Shown in pieces: positions 11,068 through 18,934 of a DNA stretch of 35,395 bases; the stretch's first letter is position 1, and every line of letters starts with the position of its first letter. Where the stretch lies: assembly GCA_947584295.1 (NCBI GenBank), contig CANPWM010000017.1, forward strand, positions 1-35,395. The letters run 5' to 3'. The notes beneath the pieces are model-generated. The model did not search any database. It was not told the DNA's origin and worked only from the letters and a program-made list of their open reading frames with translations. The stretch is from an uncultured Oscillospiraceae bacterium (GTDB lineage: Bacteria; Bacillota; Clostridia; Oscillospirales; Oscillospiraceae). The position numbers and the translations under genes were made by a program.

Positions 11068-11157
11068 TTGGCGGGCCGGCCGGGTGTCCGGCCCGTACGG
11101 CGGTTAAGGGAAGATTGCCGGGAATACGGCGGGACGCCTGGAGAGGCGGCCCCTACT
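11068..11157. repeat. Dispersed palindromic repeat, partial copy D
   Basis: This copy lacks the AT-rich arm. It starts with a GGGCCGGCC...GGCCC hairpin, then GTACGGCGGTTAAG, a spacer with CCGGGAATACGGCGGG, and ends GCCTGGAGAGGCGGCCCCTAC, as in copy B. It abuts the stop codon of the histidine kinase gene at 11158-11160. Confidence 0.75.
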
Positions 11158-12231
11158 TTATAGTAAATCCCGGCGGACGTAGACCTGGGCGGGGAGGATA
11201 TCGGATAGCTGGATCAGGAAGGCGGAGACGTCGTTTTTATAATCGGCCCGGAGGCGGGTGGAGGGGGGCGGCGTGACCCGGGGGAGGCTGACGGTGACGG
11301 AGGCCCCGTGGCCCCAGACGCTCTCCATCACGGCGCTGCCGCCGTGCATGGCGGCCACCCGCCGGACGATGCCCAGGCCCAGGCCAGCGCCGGCCTGGGG
11401 CTCCAGCTCCCGGGACGGGGAGGCGTAGGCGTTGAACACGTCCCCCAGAAGCTCGGGCCGGACGCCCCGGCCGTCGTCGGCGACGGTGATCCACAGGCTC
11501 GTTTTGCCCTGCCGCACGGAGACGGTGACGGTACTGCCGGGGCCGGCGTATTTCAGGGCGTTGGAAAAAAGCTGCATCAGCGCAAGCTCAATGAGCCGCC
11601 CGTCGGCCATGACGGGGATTAGCTCCGGGCCGCAGTCGCAGACGATGCTGGGGCGCTCCGGGGCCATCAGCTCCGTCACCGTGGCGGCCACGTCCTCCAC
11701 CAAGCGGCGCAGATCCAGGGCGGCGGGTTGGGGTTCGCTGTCCAGGCCGCAGAACACCCGGGCGAAGTTGTCGGCCATACGGGCCATGATGCAGGCGGAT
11801 TTGTCGCTTCTGGCCACGCTCATGGCGAAGGCCGGGGGGACGCTGTCCAGGCGGTCGTACATCAGGGAGATGGCGGTCAGGGCCGTGCCTACGCCGGAAC
11901 GGATATGGGCCGTGAACAGGCCCAGGGCCCGGCGGGAGGCGTCGCTGTCCGGCGGCTGGGGCCTCAGCGTGACGATCCGCCGCTCCCCCTGGCCGGAGGC
12001 CAGGACGGTGTAGAGGCCCCGGCCCAGTCTGACGGCTCCGGCGGCCTGGCCGGAGGCGGGGGCCAGCAGGCCCGGGTCGAAGATCTCCGCCGCCGGACGG
12101 CCGGTGAGATCCTCCATCAAAGCCCGCCGGGCGGCCTGGTTCTCATAGGCGACGATCCCGTTCTCCACCGCCAGCACCGGCTCCGGCAGGGCGTCCAGCA
12201 GGGTATATTCCTGTTTTTCGATACTATCCAT
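11158..12231 (-). CDS. Orphan sensor histidine kinase with PAS-like N-terminus
   Basis: The 357-residue protein has an N-terminal PAS-like segment (about 8-90; 'LLDALPEPVLAVENGIVAYENQAARRAL'), a helical dimerisation region (about 100-165) and a complete HATPase_c domain: N-box LFSNALKYA (N224), G1 box ADDGRGV (D252) and G2 box GAGLGLGIV (281-289). There are no membrane segments, so it senses something cytoplasmic or through a partner. The phosphoacceptor region is odd: H109 sits in FTAHIRSGVGTALTAI, without the usual HE(L/I)R.P order and with three extra residues. Autophosphorylation is therefore not assured. No response regulator is adjacent. A ribosome site GGGGGA lies right before the ATG. 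Kinase family is sure; signal and partner are unknown. Confidence 0.85.
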   Translation of the reverse strand: MDSIEKQEYTLLDALPEPVLAVENGIVAYENQAARRALMEDLTGRPAAEIFDPGLLAPASGQAAGAVRLGRGLYTVLASGQGERRIVTLRPQPPDSDASRRALGLFTAHIRSGVGTALTAISLMYDRLDSVPPAFAMSVARSDKSACIMARMADNFARVFCGLDSEPQPAALDLRRLVEDVAATVTELMAPERPSIVCDCGPELIPVMADGRLIELALMQLFSNALKYAGPGSTVTVSVRQGKTSLWITVADDGRGVRPELLGDVFNAYASPSRELEPQAGAGLGLGIVRRVAAMHGGSAVMESVWGHGASVTVSLPRVTPPPSTRLRADYKNDVSAFLIQLSDILPAQVYVRRDLL

Positions 12232-12319
12232 TCCCCCACGCCCCTTCCTCGGGGCTCCTCCCGCTTATTTATCTATACATAGTATGCCACTCGCCGCCGC
12301 GCTGATTCCCATATGGCGC

Positions 12320-12381
12320 GGGGCGGCGGGCCGGGGCCGCTTTACGCGGGCTTTTCCGGGCGGGGCGGCCCGCGCCGCCCC
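12320..12381. other. GC-rich inverted repeat between histidine kinase and gap
   Basis: GGGGCGGCGGGCC (12320-12332) pairs with GGCCCGCGCCGCCCC (12367-12381), one bulged base apart. The 366-base gap 12232-12597 otherwise holds only the gap promoter region and leader. It resembles the GGCCGCC palindromes of the dispersed repeats but is not a clear copy. No T-run follows on either strand. Confidence 0.5.
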
Positions 12382-12474
12382 CCGGGGCCTCTTGCCATGA
12401 TAACAGAAAATCCCCCCGATTGCAACGCGGATTTGGCATTTTTGAAAAAGTTCGCCTTATCTTAGAAAAAACTC

Positions 12475-12552
12475 TTTATTTTTTCCGCGGACGGGTTTAT
12501 AATAATATCGTTAAAAAAGTGCCAAAGGAAAGACGGGTATCCGGCACTTTTT
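12475..12552 (+). promoter_or_regulatory. gap promoter candidate and leader hairpin
   Basis: A TATAAT at 12498-12503 has only a weak -35 (TTTATT, 12475-12480, 17 bases away). Directly downstream, AAAAAGTGCC (12514-12523) is the exact complement of GGCACTTTTT (12543-12552). This 10-bp stem ending in five T's would form in the 5' leader, 45 bases before the gap ATG. It has the form of an intrinsic terminator or a transcript-stabilising hairpin. Confidence 0.55.
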
Positions 12553-12570
12553 GCCACGAATTACCTATGA

Positions 12571-13611
<1,041 letters not shown>

Positions 13612-13632
13612 GCTTCCCCCAATAAGCAGCGA

Positions 13633-13664
13633 CCCCCGGAGCGAAAGCTCCGGGGGATTTTTTT
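13633..13664 (+). terminator. Terminator of gap
   Basis: CCCCCGGAGC-GAAA-GCTCCGGGGG followed by ATTTTTTT, about 20 bases after the gap stop. A tetraloop stem of ten pairs with a T-run is a textbook intrinsic terminator. Confidence 0.95.
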
Positions 13665-13705
13665 GGTTTAGGATTGTGTTTTGCAAAAAGATGTGATAAC
13701 ATAGG

Positions 13706-13885
13706 GTTGCCACACAAATCAAATAACGCCCAAGGAATAACTGTACCCATTTGGGAGAAAGAATAACTGCGGTAAAAACGCGGCCCTTACTTCTTTCTCC
13801 CTCTGGGCGTTGAAGATTTGTGTGGCAACAAATGGGATCACGCGTTTTTCGGTGTGTGGTTCCGTTTGGAGCCACACACTTTTTT
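13706..13885 (+). promoter_or_regulatory. Long structured leader plus terminator-like hairpin before the coiled-coil gene
   Basis: Three nested perfect stems make one long hairpin: GTTGCCACACAAATC (13706-13720) with GATTTGTGTGGCAAC (13815-13829); AACGCCCA (13725-13732) with TGGGCGTT (13804-13811); GGGAGAAAGAA with TTCTTTCTCCC (13791-13801). A second hairpin GTGTGTGG (13852-13859)/CCACACAC (13872-13879) with a run of seven T's follows, 18 bases before the ATG at 13903. The layout is that of a cis-acting RNA controlling read-through. The piece between them, TGGGATCACGCG then TTTTTCG, faintly resembles a T-box antiterminator, but stem I landmarks are missing. It could also be a terminal-inverted-repeat insertion. 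Confidence 0.55.
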
Positions 13886-13902
13886 ATTTTGGAGGGATAA
13901 AG

Positions 13903-14829
13903 ATGACACCGGAGGAGATCAAAGAGTATTTGGGTACGATGGTGGAGGTTGAAAAGGAGTGTTATCTGCACGAAAGGCTGTTGCAGACGCTGAAAAAGCG
14001 AATTGCCTCATTGGGGCAACCCAAAAAATTTACTGCTCCTGTCAAAAGAAAAAAGCCTAGTGGAGAGTCACTTACACTTTCGACCGGCTTTGGGGGCGCT
14101 ATGTTAGGTTTAGTGGGCGGATTTGTCGTTGGAGTCATTTCAGATATTACTATTGATGATGGAATGACCTGGGGGGTTATTATCTTGGGCATTTTAGGTC
14201 TCGTAATAGGCTTTATTTCTGATGCTTCCGATGACAAGAAAAAAGAAGAACAAATTCAACTTGAATATGATTCTGCTATTCAAAATTATAACCAACTGGT
14301 TGAAGCAGATAAAATTCGAACCGACAAAGAGAATAAGGCATTAGTCTATTTGAATCATGAATACACCACACTTCAGAAAAGCTATAACACATTGAAAGAT
14401 ACACGGGCCAAATTGTACGGTATGAATATAATCTTCGAAAAGTACCGGTGCTTTACCGCTGTTTCGTCCCTTTACGAATACTTCTGTGCCGGCCGGTACA
14501 CCACGCTCGGTGAGGCGTATAATCAGCTGGAGCTGGAGGCGAGGCTCGACAGAATATCCCTTCAGCTCAATGTGGTCATCGCCAAGCTTGAGCAAATCAA
14601 GGAAAACCAATATACGATATATTCCGCAATCACCGACGCGAATACCAGGCTTAATTCCCTCATCCAATCAAGCAGCCGCATAGAGGCCGGGGTCAGGAAT
14701 TTGCAGCTGCAGGGCGAGGAATTGAACGCGCGAGTTGCCGGATTGCAGGCCACATCGGATCTGAACCTCTACATCAACGCTATGAACAACCAGGAGCTTT
14801 CGTATATGAGGCGCTGGATGACATATTAA
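13903..14829 (+). CDS. Unknown two-TM coiled-coil protein
   Basis: I do not recognise this 308-residue protein. It starts at ATG 13903 behind GGAGGG. A charged helix (1-50) leads into two adjacent membrane helices, about 62-80 (GFGGAMLGLVGGFVVGVIS) and 88-106 (TWGVIILGILGLVIGFISD), with only a short acidic link (DITIDDGM), so both ends face the cytoplasm. The rest is hydrophilic and helical, with coiled-coil-like stretches at about 112-195 and 235-290 and many Q/N residues. The first half of the gene is richer in A+T than gap or metY, whereas the last third looks like host DNA, which hints at acquisition or mosaic origin. The gene stands alone between terminators, with a structured leader. 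A tethering or membrane-scaffold role would be a guess. Confidence 0.75.
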   Translation: MTPEEIKEYLGTMVEVEKECYLHERLLQTLKKRIASLGQPKKFTAPVKRKKPSGESLTLSTGFGGAMLGLVGGFVVGVISDITIDDGMTWGVIILGILGLVIGFISDASDDKKKEEQIQLEYDSAIQNYNQLVEADKIRTDKENKALVYLNHEYTTLQKSYNTLKDTRAKLYGMNIIFEKYRCFTAVSSLYEYFCAGRYTTLGEAYNQLELEARLDRISLQLNVVIAKLEQIKENQYTIYSAITDANTRLNSLIQSSSRIEAGVRNLQLQGEELNARVAGLQATSDLNLYINAMNNQELSYMRRWMTY

Positions 14830-14912
14830 TTTGACTTGCGTAGAATCGTTCCACCGCATTTTATGATGTAACCGCTTTTTCAATCGCGCAGGTACACCGT
14901 GGACAAAAAATT

Positions 14913-14943
14913 AAAAATCCCGCCCGGTGGGCGGGATTTTTTG
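14913..14943. terminator. Bidirectional terminator between coiled-coil gene and metY
   Basis: AAAATCCCGCCC-GGT-GGGCGGGATTTTTT: a nine-pair GC stem flanked by A's on one side and T's on the other, placed between two convergent genes (stops at 14829 and 14974). It can serve both. Confidence 0.9.
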
Positions 14944-14973
14944 GAAGGCCGCTTGTCAGTTCAAAAGGAGACG

Positions 14974-16254
14974 TCAGACGGCGGCGAAGCCGGTCTCCAG
15001 GTCGGCGATGATGTCGTCGATATGCTCCGTGCCGATACTGAGGCGTATGGTACCCTGGGTGATGCCCTGGTCGGCAAGCTCCTCATCGTTCAGCTGGCTG
15101 TGGGTGGTGGAGGCCGGGTGGATCACCAGGCTCTTCACGTCCGCCACGTTGGCCAGGAGGGAGAAAATCTTCAGGCTGTCGATGAATCGGAACGCCGCCT
15201 CCTTGCCGCCCTTGATCTCAAAGGTGAAGATGGAGCCGCCGCCGTTGGGGAAGTATTTCTCATAAAGGGCGTGCTGGGGGTGGTCGGGAAGGCTGGGGTG
15301 ATTTACCTTGGCTACCTTCGGGTGCTTTGAAAGGTACTCCACCACCTTCTTGGTGTTCTCGGCGTGGCGCTCCAGCCGCAGGGACAGAGTCTCCACGCCC
15401 TGGAGGAGCAGGAAGGCGTTGAACGGGCTGATGGTGGCGCCGGTGTCCCGCAGGAGGATCGCCCGGATATAGGTGACGAAGGCGGCGGGGCCCACCGCGT
15501 CGGCGAAGGATATGCCGTGGTAGCTGGGGTTGGGGGCGGCGATGGGGGCGTAGTTTCCGCTGGCCTTCCAGTCGAACTTGCCGCTGTCCACGATGATGCC
15601 GCCCAGGGTGGTGCCGTGGCCGCCCAGGAACTTGGTGGCGGAGTGGACCACGATATCCGCGCCGTGTTCGATGGGGCGAATGAGGTAGGGGGTGCCGAAG
15701 GTGTTGTCGATGACCAGGGGCAGGCCGTGGGCGTGGGCGATGAGGGCCAGGGCGTCGATATCGGGGATATCGGAGTTGGGGTTGCCCAAAGTCTCGATGA
15801 AGATGGCGCGGGTGTTGGGCCTGATGGCGGCGGTGACCTGGTTGAGATCGTGGATATCCACGAAGGTGGCCGTCACGCCGTAGAGGGGGAGGGTGTGGGC
15901 CAGCAGGTTGTAGCTGCCGCCGTAGATGGTCTTTTGGGCCACGATATGGCCGCCCTGCTGGGCCAGGGCCTCCAGGGTGTAGGTGATGGCCGCCGCGCCG
16001 GAGGCCACCGCCAGAGCCGCCACGCCGCCCTCCAGGGCCGCTACGCGCTTTTCCAGCACGTCCTGGGTGGAGTTGGTGAGCCGGCCGTAGATGTTGCCGG
16101 GGTCGGCCAGACCGAAGCGGTCGGCGGCGTGCTGGCAGTTGTGGAACACGTAAGAAGTGGTCTGGTAGATGGGGACGGCGCGGGAATCGGTGGCGGGGTC
16201 GGCCTGCTCCTGGCCCACGTGGAGCTGGAGCGTCTCGAATTTATAGTCAGACAT
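14974..16254 (-). CDS. metY: O-acetylhomoserine sulfhydrylase
   Basis: This PLP enzyme of the Cys/Met metabolism family makes homocysteine from O-acetylhomoserine and sulfide (or methionine with methanethiol). The 426-residue length is that of MetY rather than the 380-400 of MetB/MetC. Features are the start [28 protein letters not shown] (in part), IYGRLTNST (55-63), the cofactor aspartate D183 in VIDNTFGTP, and the Schiff-base lysine K208 in [12 protein letters not shown]. It begins 21 bases after a 29-codon leader peptide and shares its perfect promoter with a palindromic operator. It ends at a bidirectional terminator, so the unit is leader peptide plus metY alone. Regulation by sulfur or cysteine status is plausible from this layout but not shown. 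Confidence 0.95.
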   Translation of the reverse strand: MSDYKFETLQLHVGQEQADPATDSRAVPIYQTTSYVFHNCQHAADRFGLADPGNIYGRLTNSTQDVLEKRVAALEGGVAALAVASGAAAITYTLEALAQQGGHIVAQKTIYGGSYNLLAHTLPLYGVTATFVDIHDLNQVTAAIRPNTRAIFIETLGNPNSDIPDIDALALIAHAHGLPLVIDNTFGTPYLIRPIEHGADIVVHSATKFLGGHGTTLGGIIVDSGKFDWKASGNYAPIAAPNPSYHGISFADAVGPAAFVTYIRAILLRDTGATISPFNAFLLLQGVETLSLRLERHAENTKKVVEYLSKHPKVAKVNHPSLPDHPQHALYEKYFPNGGGSIFTFEIKGGKEAAFRFIDSLKIFSLLANVADVKSLVIHPASTTHSQLNDEELADQGITQGTIRLSIGTEHIDDIIADLETGFAAV

Positions 16255-16275
16255 GATATGTACCTCTCTTAAAGC

Positions 16276-16365
16276 TTATTTTTTCAGGGTGGAAGGGCGC
16301 GGAGGGGTACACATTCGCCCGAAGCGGAAATTGGCCCGAAGCTGGGACTCCAGCGTAAAGGTCAT
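16276..16365 (-). CDS. 29-residue leader peptide upstream of metY
   Basis: Between promoter and metY lies a short frame with its own AGGAG site: MTFTLESQLRANFRFGRM, then CTPPRPSTLKK and TAA, 21 bases before the metY ATG. An in-frame ATG three codons earlier overlaps the ribosome site, so I chose the second ATG. It has one cysteine and two methionines (one being the start), two RF/FR steps and a PP pair, which can slow ribosomes. A leader peptide that senses translation of a scarce charged tRNA, or couples translation into metY, is a reasonable reading. No alternative terminator hairpin is obvious between peptide and metY, so the mechanism is open. Confidence 0.6.
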   Translation of the reverse strand: MTFTLESQLRANFRFGRMCTPPRPSTLKK

Positions 16366-16387
16366 GGCTGTCATCTCCTGTTAATTT

Positions 16388-16441
16388 CCTACTTGTTCGG
16401 TAGGTTAGTATGATTATAGTACGGCGGCAGGGCGTTGTCAA
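16388..16441 (-). promoter_or_regulatory. metY promoter with palindromic operator
   Basis: On the minus strand TTGACA (16441-16436), 17 bases, TATAAT (16418-16413) is a perfect vegetative promoter. About nine bases past the -10, CCTAC-CGAACAA-GTAGG (16404-16388) is an inverted repeat over the expected start site, a position fit for a repressor. CCTAC/GTAGG half-sites recall operators of Rrf2-family (CymR-like) sulfur regulators; that link is inference. Confidence 0.8.
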
Positions 16442-16466
16442 GGGGGCGGGAGAAAAAATTTTCACA

Positions 16467-16498
16467 AAAAACGCCTCCCTTTTCGGGGAGGCGTTTTT
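16467..16498 (-). terminator. Terminator of the CBS-domain gene
   Basis: AAAAACGCCTCCC pairs with GGGAGGCGTTTTT across a six-base loop, 20 bases beyond the CBS gene stop on the minus strand, with a T-run on that strand. It also insulates the metY promoter just downstream. Confidence 0.9.
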
Positions 16499-16517
16499 GC
16501 GCTGGTATGGCGGCGGG

Positions 16518-16946
16518 TTATCGGCCCTGGATCTGCCCGGAGATCTCCCCCAGGGCGCGGGCGGTCTCCACGGTCAGGGCGGCGGTTTGGGCGATGTCCC
16601 CCAGGGAGATCATGCCCACCAGCCGGCCGCTTTCGGTGACGGGGAGGCGGCGCACCTGGCCCCGGCCCATCAGCTCGGCGGCACGCTCCGCGTCCTCGCC
16701 GGGGTTCACGGAGATGACGCCCCTGGTCATCAGGTCGCCCACCGGCGTATTCTCCGGGTCGTCCCCCGCCGCGACGCATCGGGTGACGATGTCACGGTCG
16801 GTGATGACGCCGTGGACACGGCCGTTCTCGTCGCACACGGGGAGCGAGCCGATGTTGTGGCGGCTGAGCAGCCGCGCGGCCAGGCCGGCGCTCTCCTCCG
16901 GCGTGACGGAGACGGTGGAATCGGTCATAAGCTCGGATACCTTCAT
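16518..16946 (-). CDS. Tandem CBS-domain protein
   Basis: The 142-residue protein consists of two CBS domains and nothing else. CBS1 covers about 1-62 (MKVSELMTDSTVSVTPEESAGLAARLL and GSLPVCDENGRVHGVITDRDIV, in part) and CBS2 about 67-125 (VGDLMTRGVISVNPGEDAERAAELM, RRLPVTESGRLVGMISLGDIA). The 'LPV.D..G...G.I...D' pattern is intact in both. Such stand-alone pairs (the YhcV/Hrp1 type) bind adenine nucleotides and act as energy-state sensors, but no partner enzyme is adjacent. A GGAGGG site lies 9 bases ahead of the ATG. It is divergent from tadA, with whose promoter it shares a short upstream region. Its target is unknown. Confidence 0.92.
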   Translation of the reverse strand: MKVSELMTDSTVSVTPEESAGLAARLLSRHNIGSLPVCDENGRVHGVITDRDIVTRCVAAGDDPENTPVGDLMTRGVISVNPGEDAERAAELMGRGQVRRLPVTESGRLVGMISLGDIAQTAALTVETARALGEISGQIQGR

Positions 16947-17027
16947 ATGTTTACCCTCCTATATCCCTTATTATGGCCGGGACGGCGGGAAATTATAATA
17001 CTAAAAGCCCGGGGCGGGGAAAATCGG

Positions 17028-17056
17028 TTGCCACCGGGGAGATTCCGCTGTATAAT
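17028..17056 (+). promoter_or_regulatory. tadA promoter
   Basis: TTGCCA (17028-17033), 17 bases, TATAAT (17051-17056). Transcription would start near 17063, which rules out the upstream in-frame ATG at 16973 as the start of tadA and points to ATG 17102. Confidence 0.8.
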
Positions 17057-17101
17057 AGAAAAAACGCAAAGGAGGCGGCGGAGACGGAGGCGGAGAGGTA
17101 T

Positions 17102-17530
17102 ATGCGGGAGGCCCTGGCGCTGGCGCGGGAGGCCGCCCTGGCCGGGGAAACGCCTGTGGGGGCGGTGGTCGTGGACGCTCAGGGGCGGATCGTGGGCCGG
17201 GGGCGCAACCGCACGGAGGAAATAGACGCCACCTGCCACGCGGAGACGGAGGCGATCCGGGACGCCTCCGCCAAGCTGGGCTGGCGGCTGGGGGGCTGCT
17301 GCCTGGTGGTCACCATGGAGCCATGCCCCATGTGCGCCGGGGCGATCCTGAACGCCCGGTTGGACGCCGTCTATTACGGCGCCCGAGACAGCCGGGCCGG
17401 GGCCTGCGGAGGGGTGTTTAACCTGTTCATGGAGCCGCTGGACCGGCGCGTGAGGGTCTACGGGGGGATCCTGGAGGCGGAGTGCCGGGAGCTTCTGGGG
17501 GACTTCTTCAGGCAAAAGCGACAAGCTTGA
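17102..17530 (+). CDS. tadA: tRNA-specific adenosine deaminase
   Basis: TadA converts adenosine to inosine at the wobble position of tRNA-Arg(ACG). The zinc deaminase motifs are complete: H46-A-E48 in ATCHAETEAI and P-C75-P-M-C78 in MEPCPMCAGAI, plus the conserved NARLDAVYYGARD and GACGGVFNLF segments. From ATG 17102, behind GGAGAGG, the protein has 142 residues, close to the usual 150-165, and starts MREALALAREAALAGETPVGA as family members do. An upstream ATG at 16973 is in frame but lies before the promoter. The gene is transcribed alone and is followed by a hairpin. Guanine deaminases share the fold, but the TPVGAVVV and GARD patterns favour TadA. Confidence 0.95.
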   Translation: MREALALAREAALAGETPVGAVVVDAQGRIVGRGRNRTEEIDATCHAETEAIRDASAKLGWRLGGCCLVVTMEPCPMCAGAILNARLDAVYYGARDSRAGACGGVFNLFMEPLDRRVRVYGGILEAECRELLGDFFRQKRQA

Positions 17531-17534
17531 AACG

Positions 17535-17567
17535 ACGGGAGGCGAACCCGCGTGGGTCGCCTCCCGT
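17535..17567 (+). terminator. Terminator of tadA
   Basis: ACGGGAGGCG-ACCC pairs with GGGT-CGCCTCCCGT in a long stem right after the tadA stop; only a weak T-rich tail (ACCTTATTATT) follows. Confidence 0.7.
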
Positions 17568-17603
17568 ACCTTATTATTAATTCTAAGATCGTAAGGAAAA
17601 AGG

Positions 17604-17635
17604 TTCCCCCGCCGGACGAAAGTCCGGCGGGGGAA
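17604..17635 (-). terminator. Terminator of the dus-sigma-anti-sigma operon
   Basis: TTCCCCCGCCGGAC-GAAA-GTCCGGCGGGGGAA is a perfect 14-bp stem with a GAAA loop; on the minus strand it is followed by CCTTTTTCC. It lies 33 bases beyond the anti-sigma stop. Confidence 0.85.
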
Positions 17636-17667
17636 GGGTAGAGAAAAGGGAAAGGAAAAAATCGGTT

Positions 17668-18318
17668 TTACTCGGCGGCCAGCTCTACCGCCAGGAAGGC
17701 CTCGCCTGTGGGGTCGGGGGCGTCGAGCCTGACGGCCTCGACCCGGTGGGCTTCAAAAAGGGCCTCCGGCACGTCATAGCCCCGGTCGCCGTTGGAGAAG
17801 ATATAGTCCGGGGCGGTCTCCGCGATGTCGGCGGGAAGCTCCCGGAAGTAGGCCACGGCCCGGAGGCCGGTGAGGTCTGCAACGCTGTCAAGGGCGGCGG
17901 GCTGGCCGGGGAGGCCGATCTTGGTGTCGGGGAAGAGGCTGACGGGCGTGCCAGTATCGTTGGTGTAGGCGGCGATGCCGCCGTCGGGAGCCGGCGTTTT
18001 CCCGCCGTGGGGCAGGAAGGCCACGGCCAATGCCGCGGCGGCGGCCAGGAAGGCCGCCATGACGCCGGTGCGGCGGGTCTTCGACCTCCTTCGCGCGCGC
18101 TCCGCCCGCTCCACGCCCTCCATGACGCCCCGCAACAGGGCCTCCGGGGGGGCTTTTTCCAGGCTCAGCGTATCGTGGACGCCGGTGAGAACGTCCAGAA
18201 GCTCCCGGCAGGACTCACATTCCTCCAGGTGGCCGCGAAGCCGCTCCTCGCCGGCTTCGTCCAGCGCGCCGTCAAGATGCAGGCTGATAAGCTCCTCAAA
18301 GTGTTCATGGTCACTCAT
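17668..18318 (-). CDS. Anti-sigma factor with zinc finger and one TM helix
   Basis: This is the 216-residue partner of the ECF sigma factor encoded just upstream. The N-terminal zf-HC2 anti-sigma domain (MSDHEHFEELISLHLDGALDE, in part) carries H30-x3-C34-x2-C37 in GHLEECESCREL. A basic stretch (RARRRSKTRR) then leads to one membrane helix at about 85-103 and an outside domain of about 110 residues with no motif I know, rich in D, P and T. The longer frame starting at 18381 is rejected: AAAAGGAGG stands in front of ATG 18318, and that ATG overlaps the sigma stop by 8 bases (ATGAGTGA), the typical coupling. It should hold the sigma factor at the membrane until an envelope signal releases it. 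The extracellular signal is not evident. Confidence 0.88.
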   Translation of the reverse strand: MSDHEHFEELISLHLDGALDEAGEERLRGHLEECESCRELLDVLTGVHDTLSLEKAPPEALLRGVMEGVERAERARRRSKTRRTGVMAAFLAAAAALAVAFLPHGGKTPAPDGGIAAYTNDTGTPVSLFPDTKIGLPGQPAALDSVADLTGLRAVAYFRELPADIAETAPDYIFSNGDRGYDVPEALFEAHRVEAVRLDAPDPTGEAFLAVELAAE

Positions 18319-18934
18319 GACGCCGCGCCTCCTTTTCACTGTTCTGCCATTTTGACTGTGTATCAAAGGAAATTGTTCCACGTTTTTTCAAAATTTCCGC
18401 CAGCGCCGCCCTGGCCCTGGCCAGGCGGGATTTGACGGTACCCTCCTCCAGCCTCAGCGCCACGGCGATGTCCGCGTAGCTCATCTGCCGGTACTCCCGC
18501 ATCAGGAGGATCCGGCGCTTGTCCTCGTCCAGCGCCAGCACCGCCTCCCGCACGGCCTCCAGCCGCTCCCGCCGCTCCACCTGCTCGTCCGGCGTGGGGC
18601 CGTCGTCGGGCATATCCGGCACGGCTCCGTCCCCGTCCGCAGACAGGGACACCAGCCGGCCCCGGTGGGATTTTTTGATGATGTCCATGCTGGCGTTGTA
18701 GGTGAGCCGGTACAGCCACACCGACAGGCGGCTCTCGCCCCGGAAGGTGCGGAGGTTCTGGTACGCCTTCAGGAAAGCGTCCTGGGAGGCGTCCAGGGCG
18801 TCCTGCTCGCTGCCCGTCAGCTTGTAGGCCAGGTTGTAGACGTTCTTCTGATGCTCCCGCACGATCCGCTCGAAGGCGGCGGCGTCCCCTGACGACGCGG
18901 CCCGCACGGTCCGCAGCTCCTCCTCAACCGTCAC
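18311..18934 (-). CDS. ECF-type RNA polymerase sigma factor
   Basis: This 207-residue sigma-70 family protein has region 2 (VYNLAYKLTGSEQDALDASQDAFLKAY, in part, then FRGESRLSVWLYRLTYNASMD) and region 4 (LALDEDKRRILLMREYRQMSYADIA and EGTVKSRLARAR, in part) joined by a variable linker rich in acidic residues. Regions 1 and 3 are absent, as in ECF factors. I start it at GTG 18934 because a GAGGGG site precedes it and the longer frame would be antisense-like junk inside dus. It overlaps the dus stop by 11 bases and the anti-sigma ATG by 8 bases, so the three genes are translationally linked. The regulon is unknown; autoregulation is common for such pairs, but the only promoter I see is the vegetative one before dus. 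Confidence 0.9.
   Translation of the reverse strand: MTVEEELRTVRAASSGDAAAFERIVREHQKNVYNLAYKLTGSEQDALDASQDAFLKAYQNLRTFRGESRLSVWLYRLTYNASMDIIKKSHRGRLVSLSADGDGAVPDMPDDGPTPDEQVERRERLEAVREAVLALDEDKRRILLMREYRQMSYADIAVALRLEEGTVKSRLARARAALAEILKKRGTISFDTQSKWQNSEKEARRHE

Noticed and set aside
13815-13885. T-box riboswitch as a firm call
   Set aside because: Only the TGGGATCACGCG/TTTTTCG piece and the terminator fit. Stem I landmarks and a specifier are missing and the downstream gene is not amino-acid related. Kept only as a hypothesis.
16973-17101. N-terminal extension of tadA to the ATG at 16973
   Set aside because: A promoter (17028-17056) lies inside it and the extension does not look like TadA.
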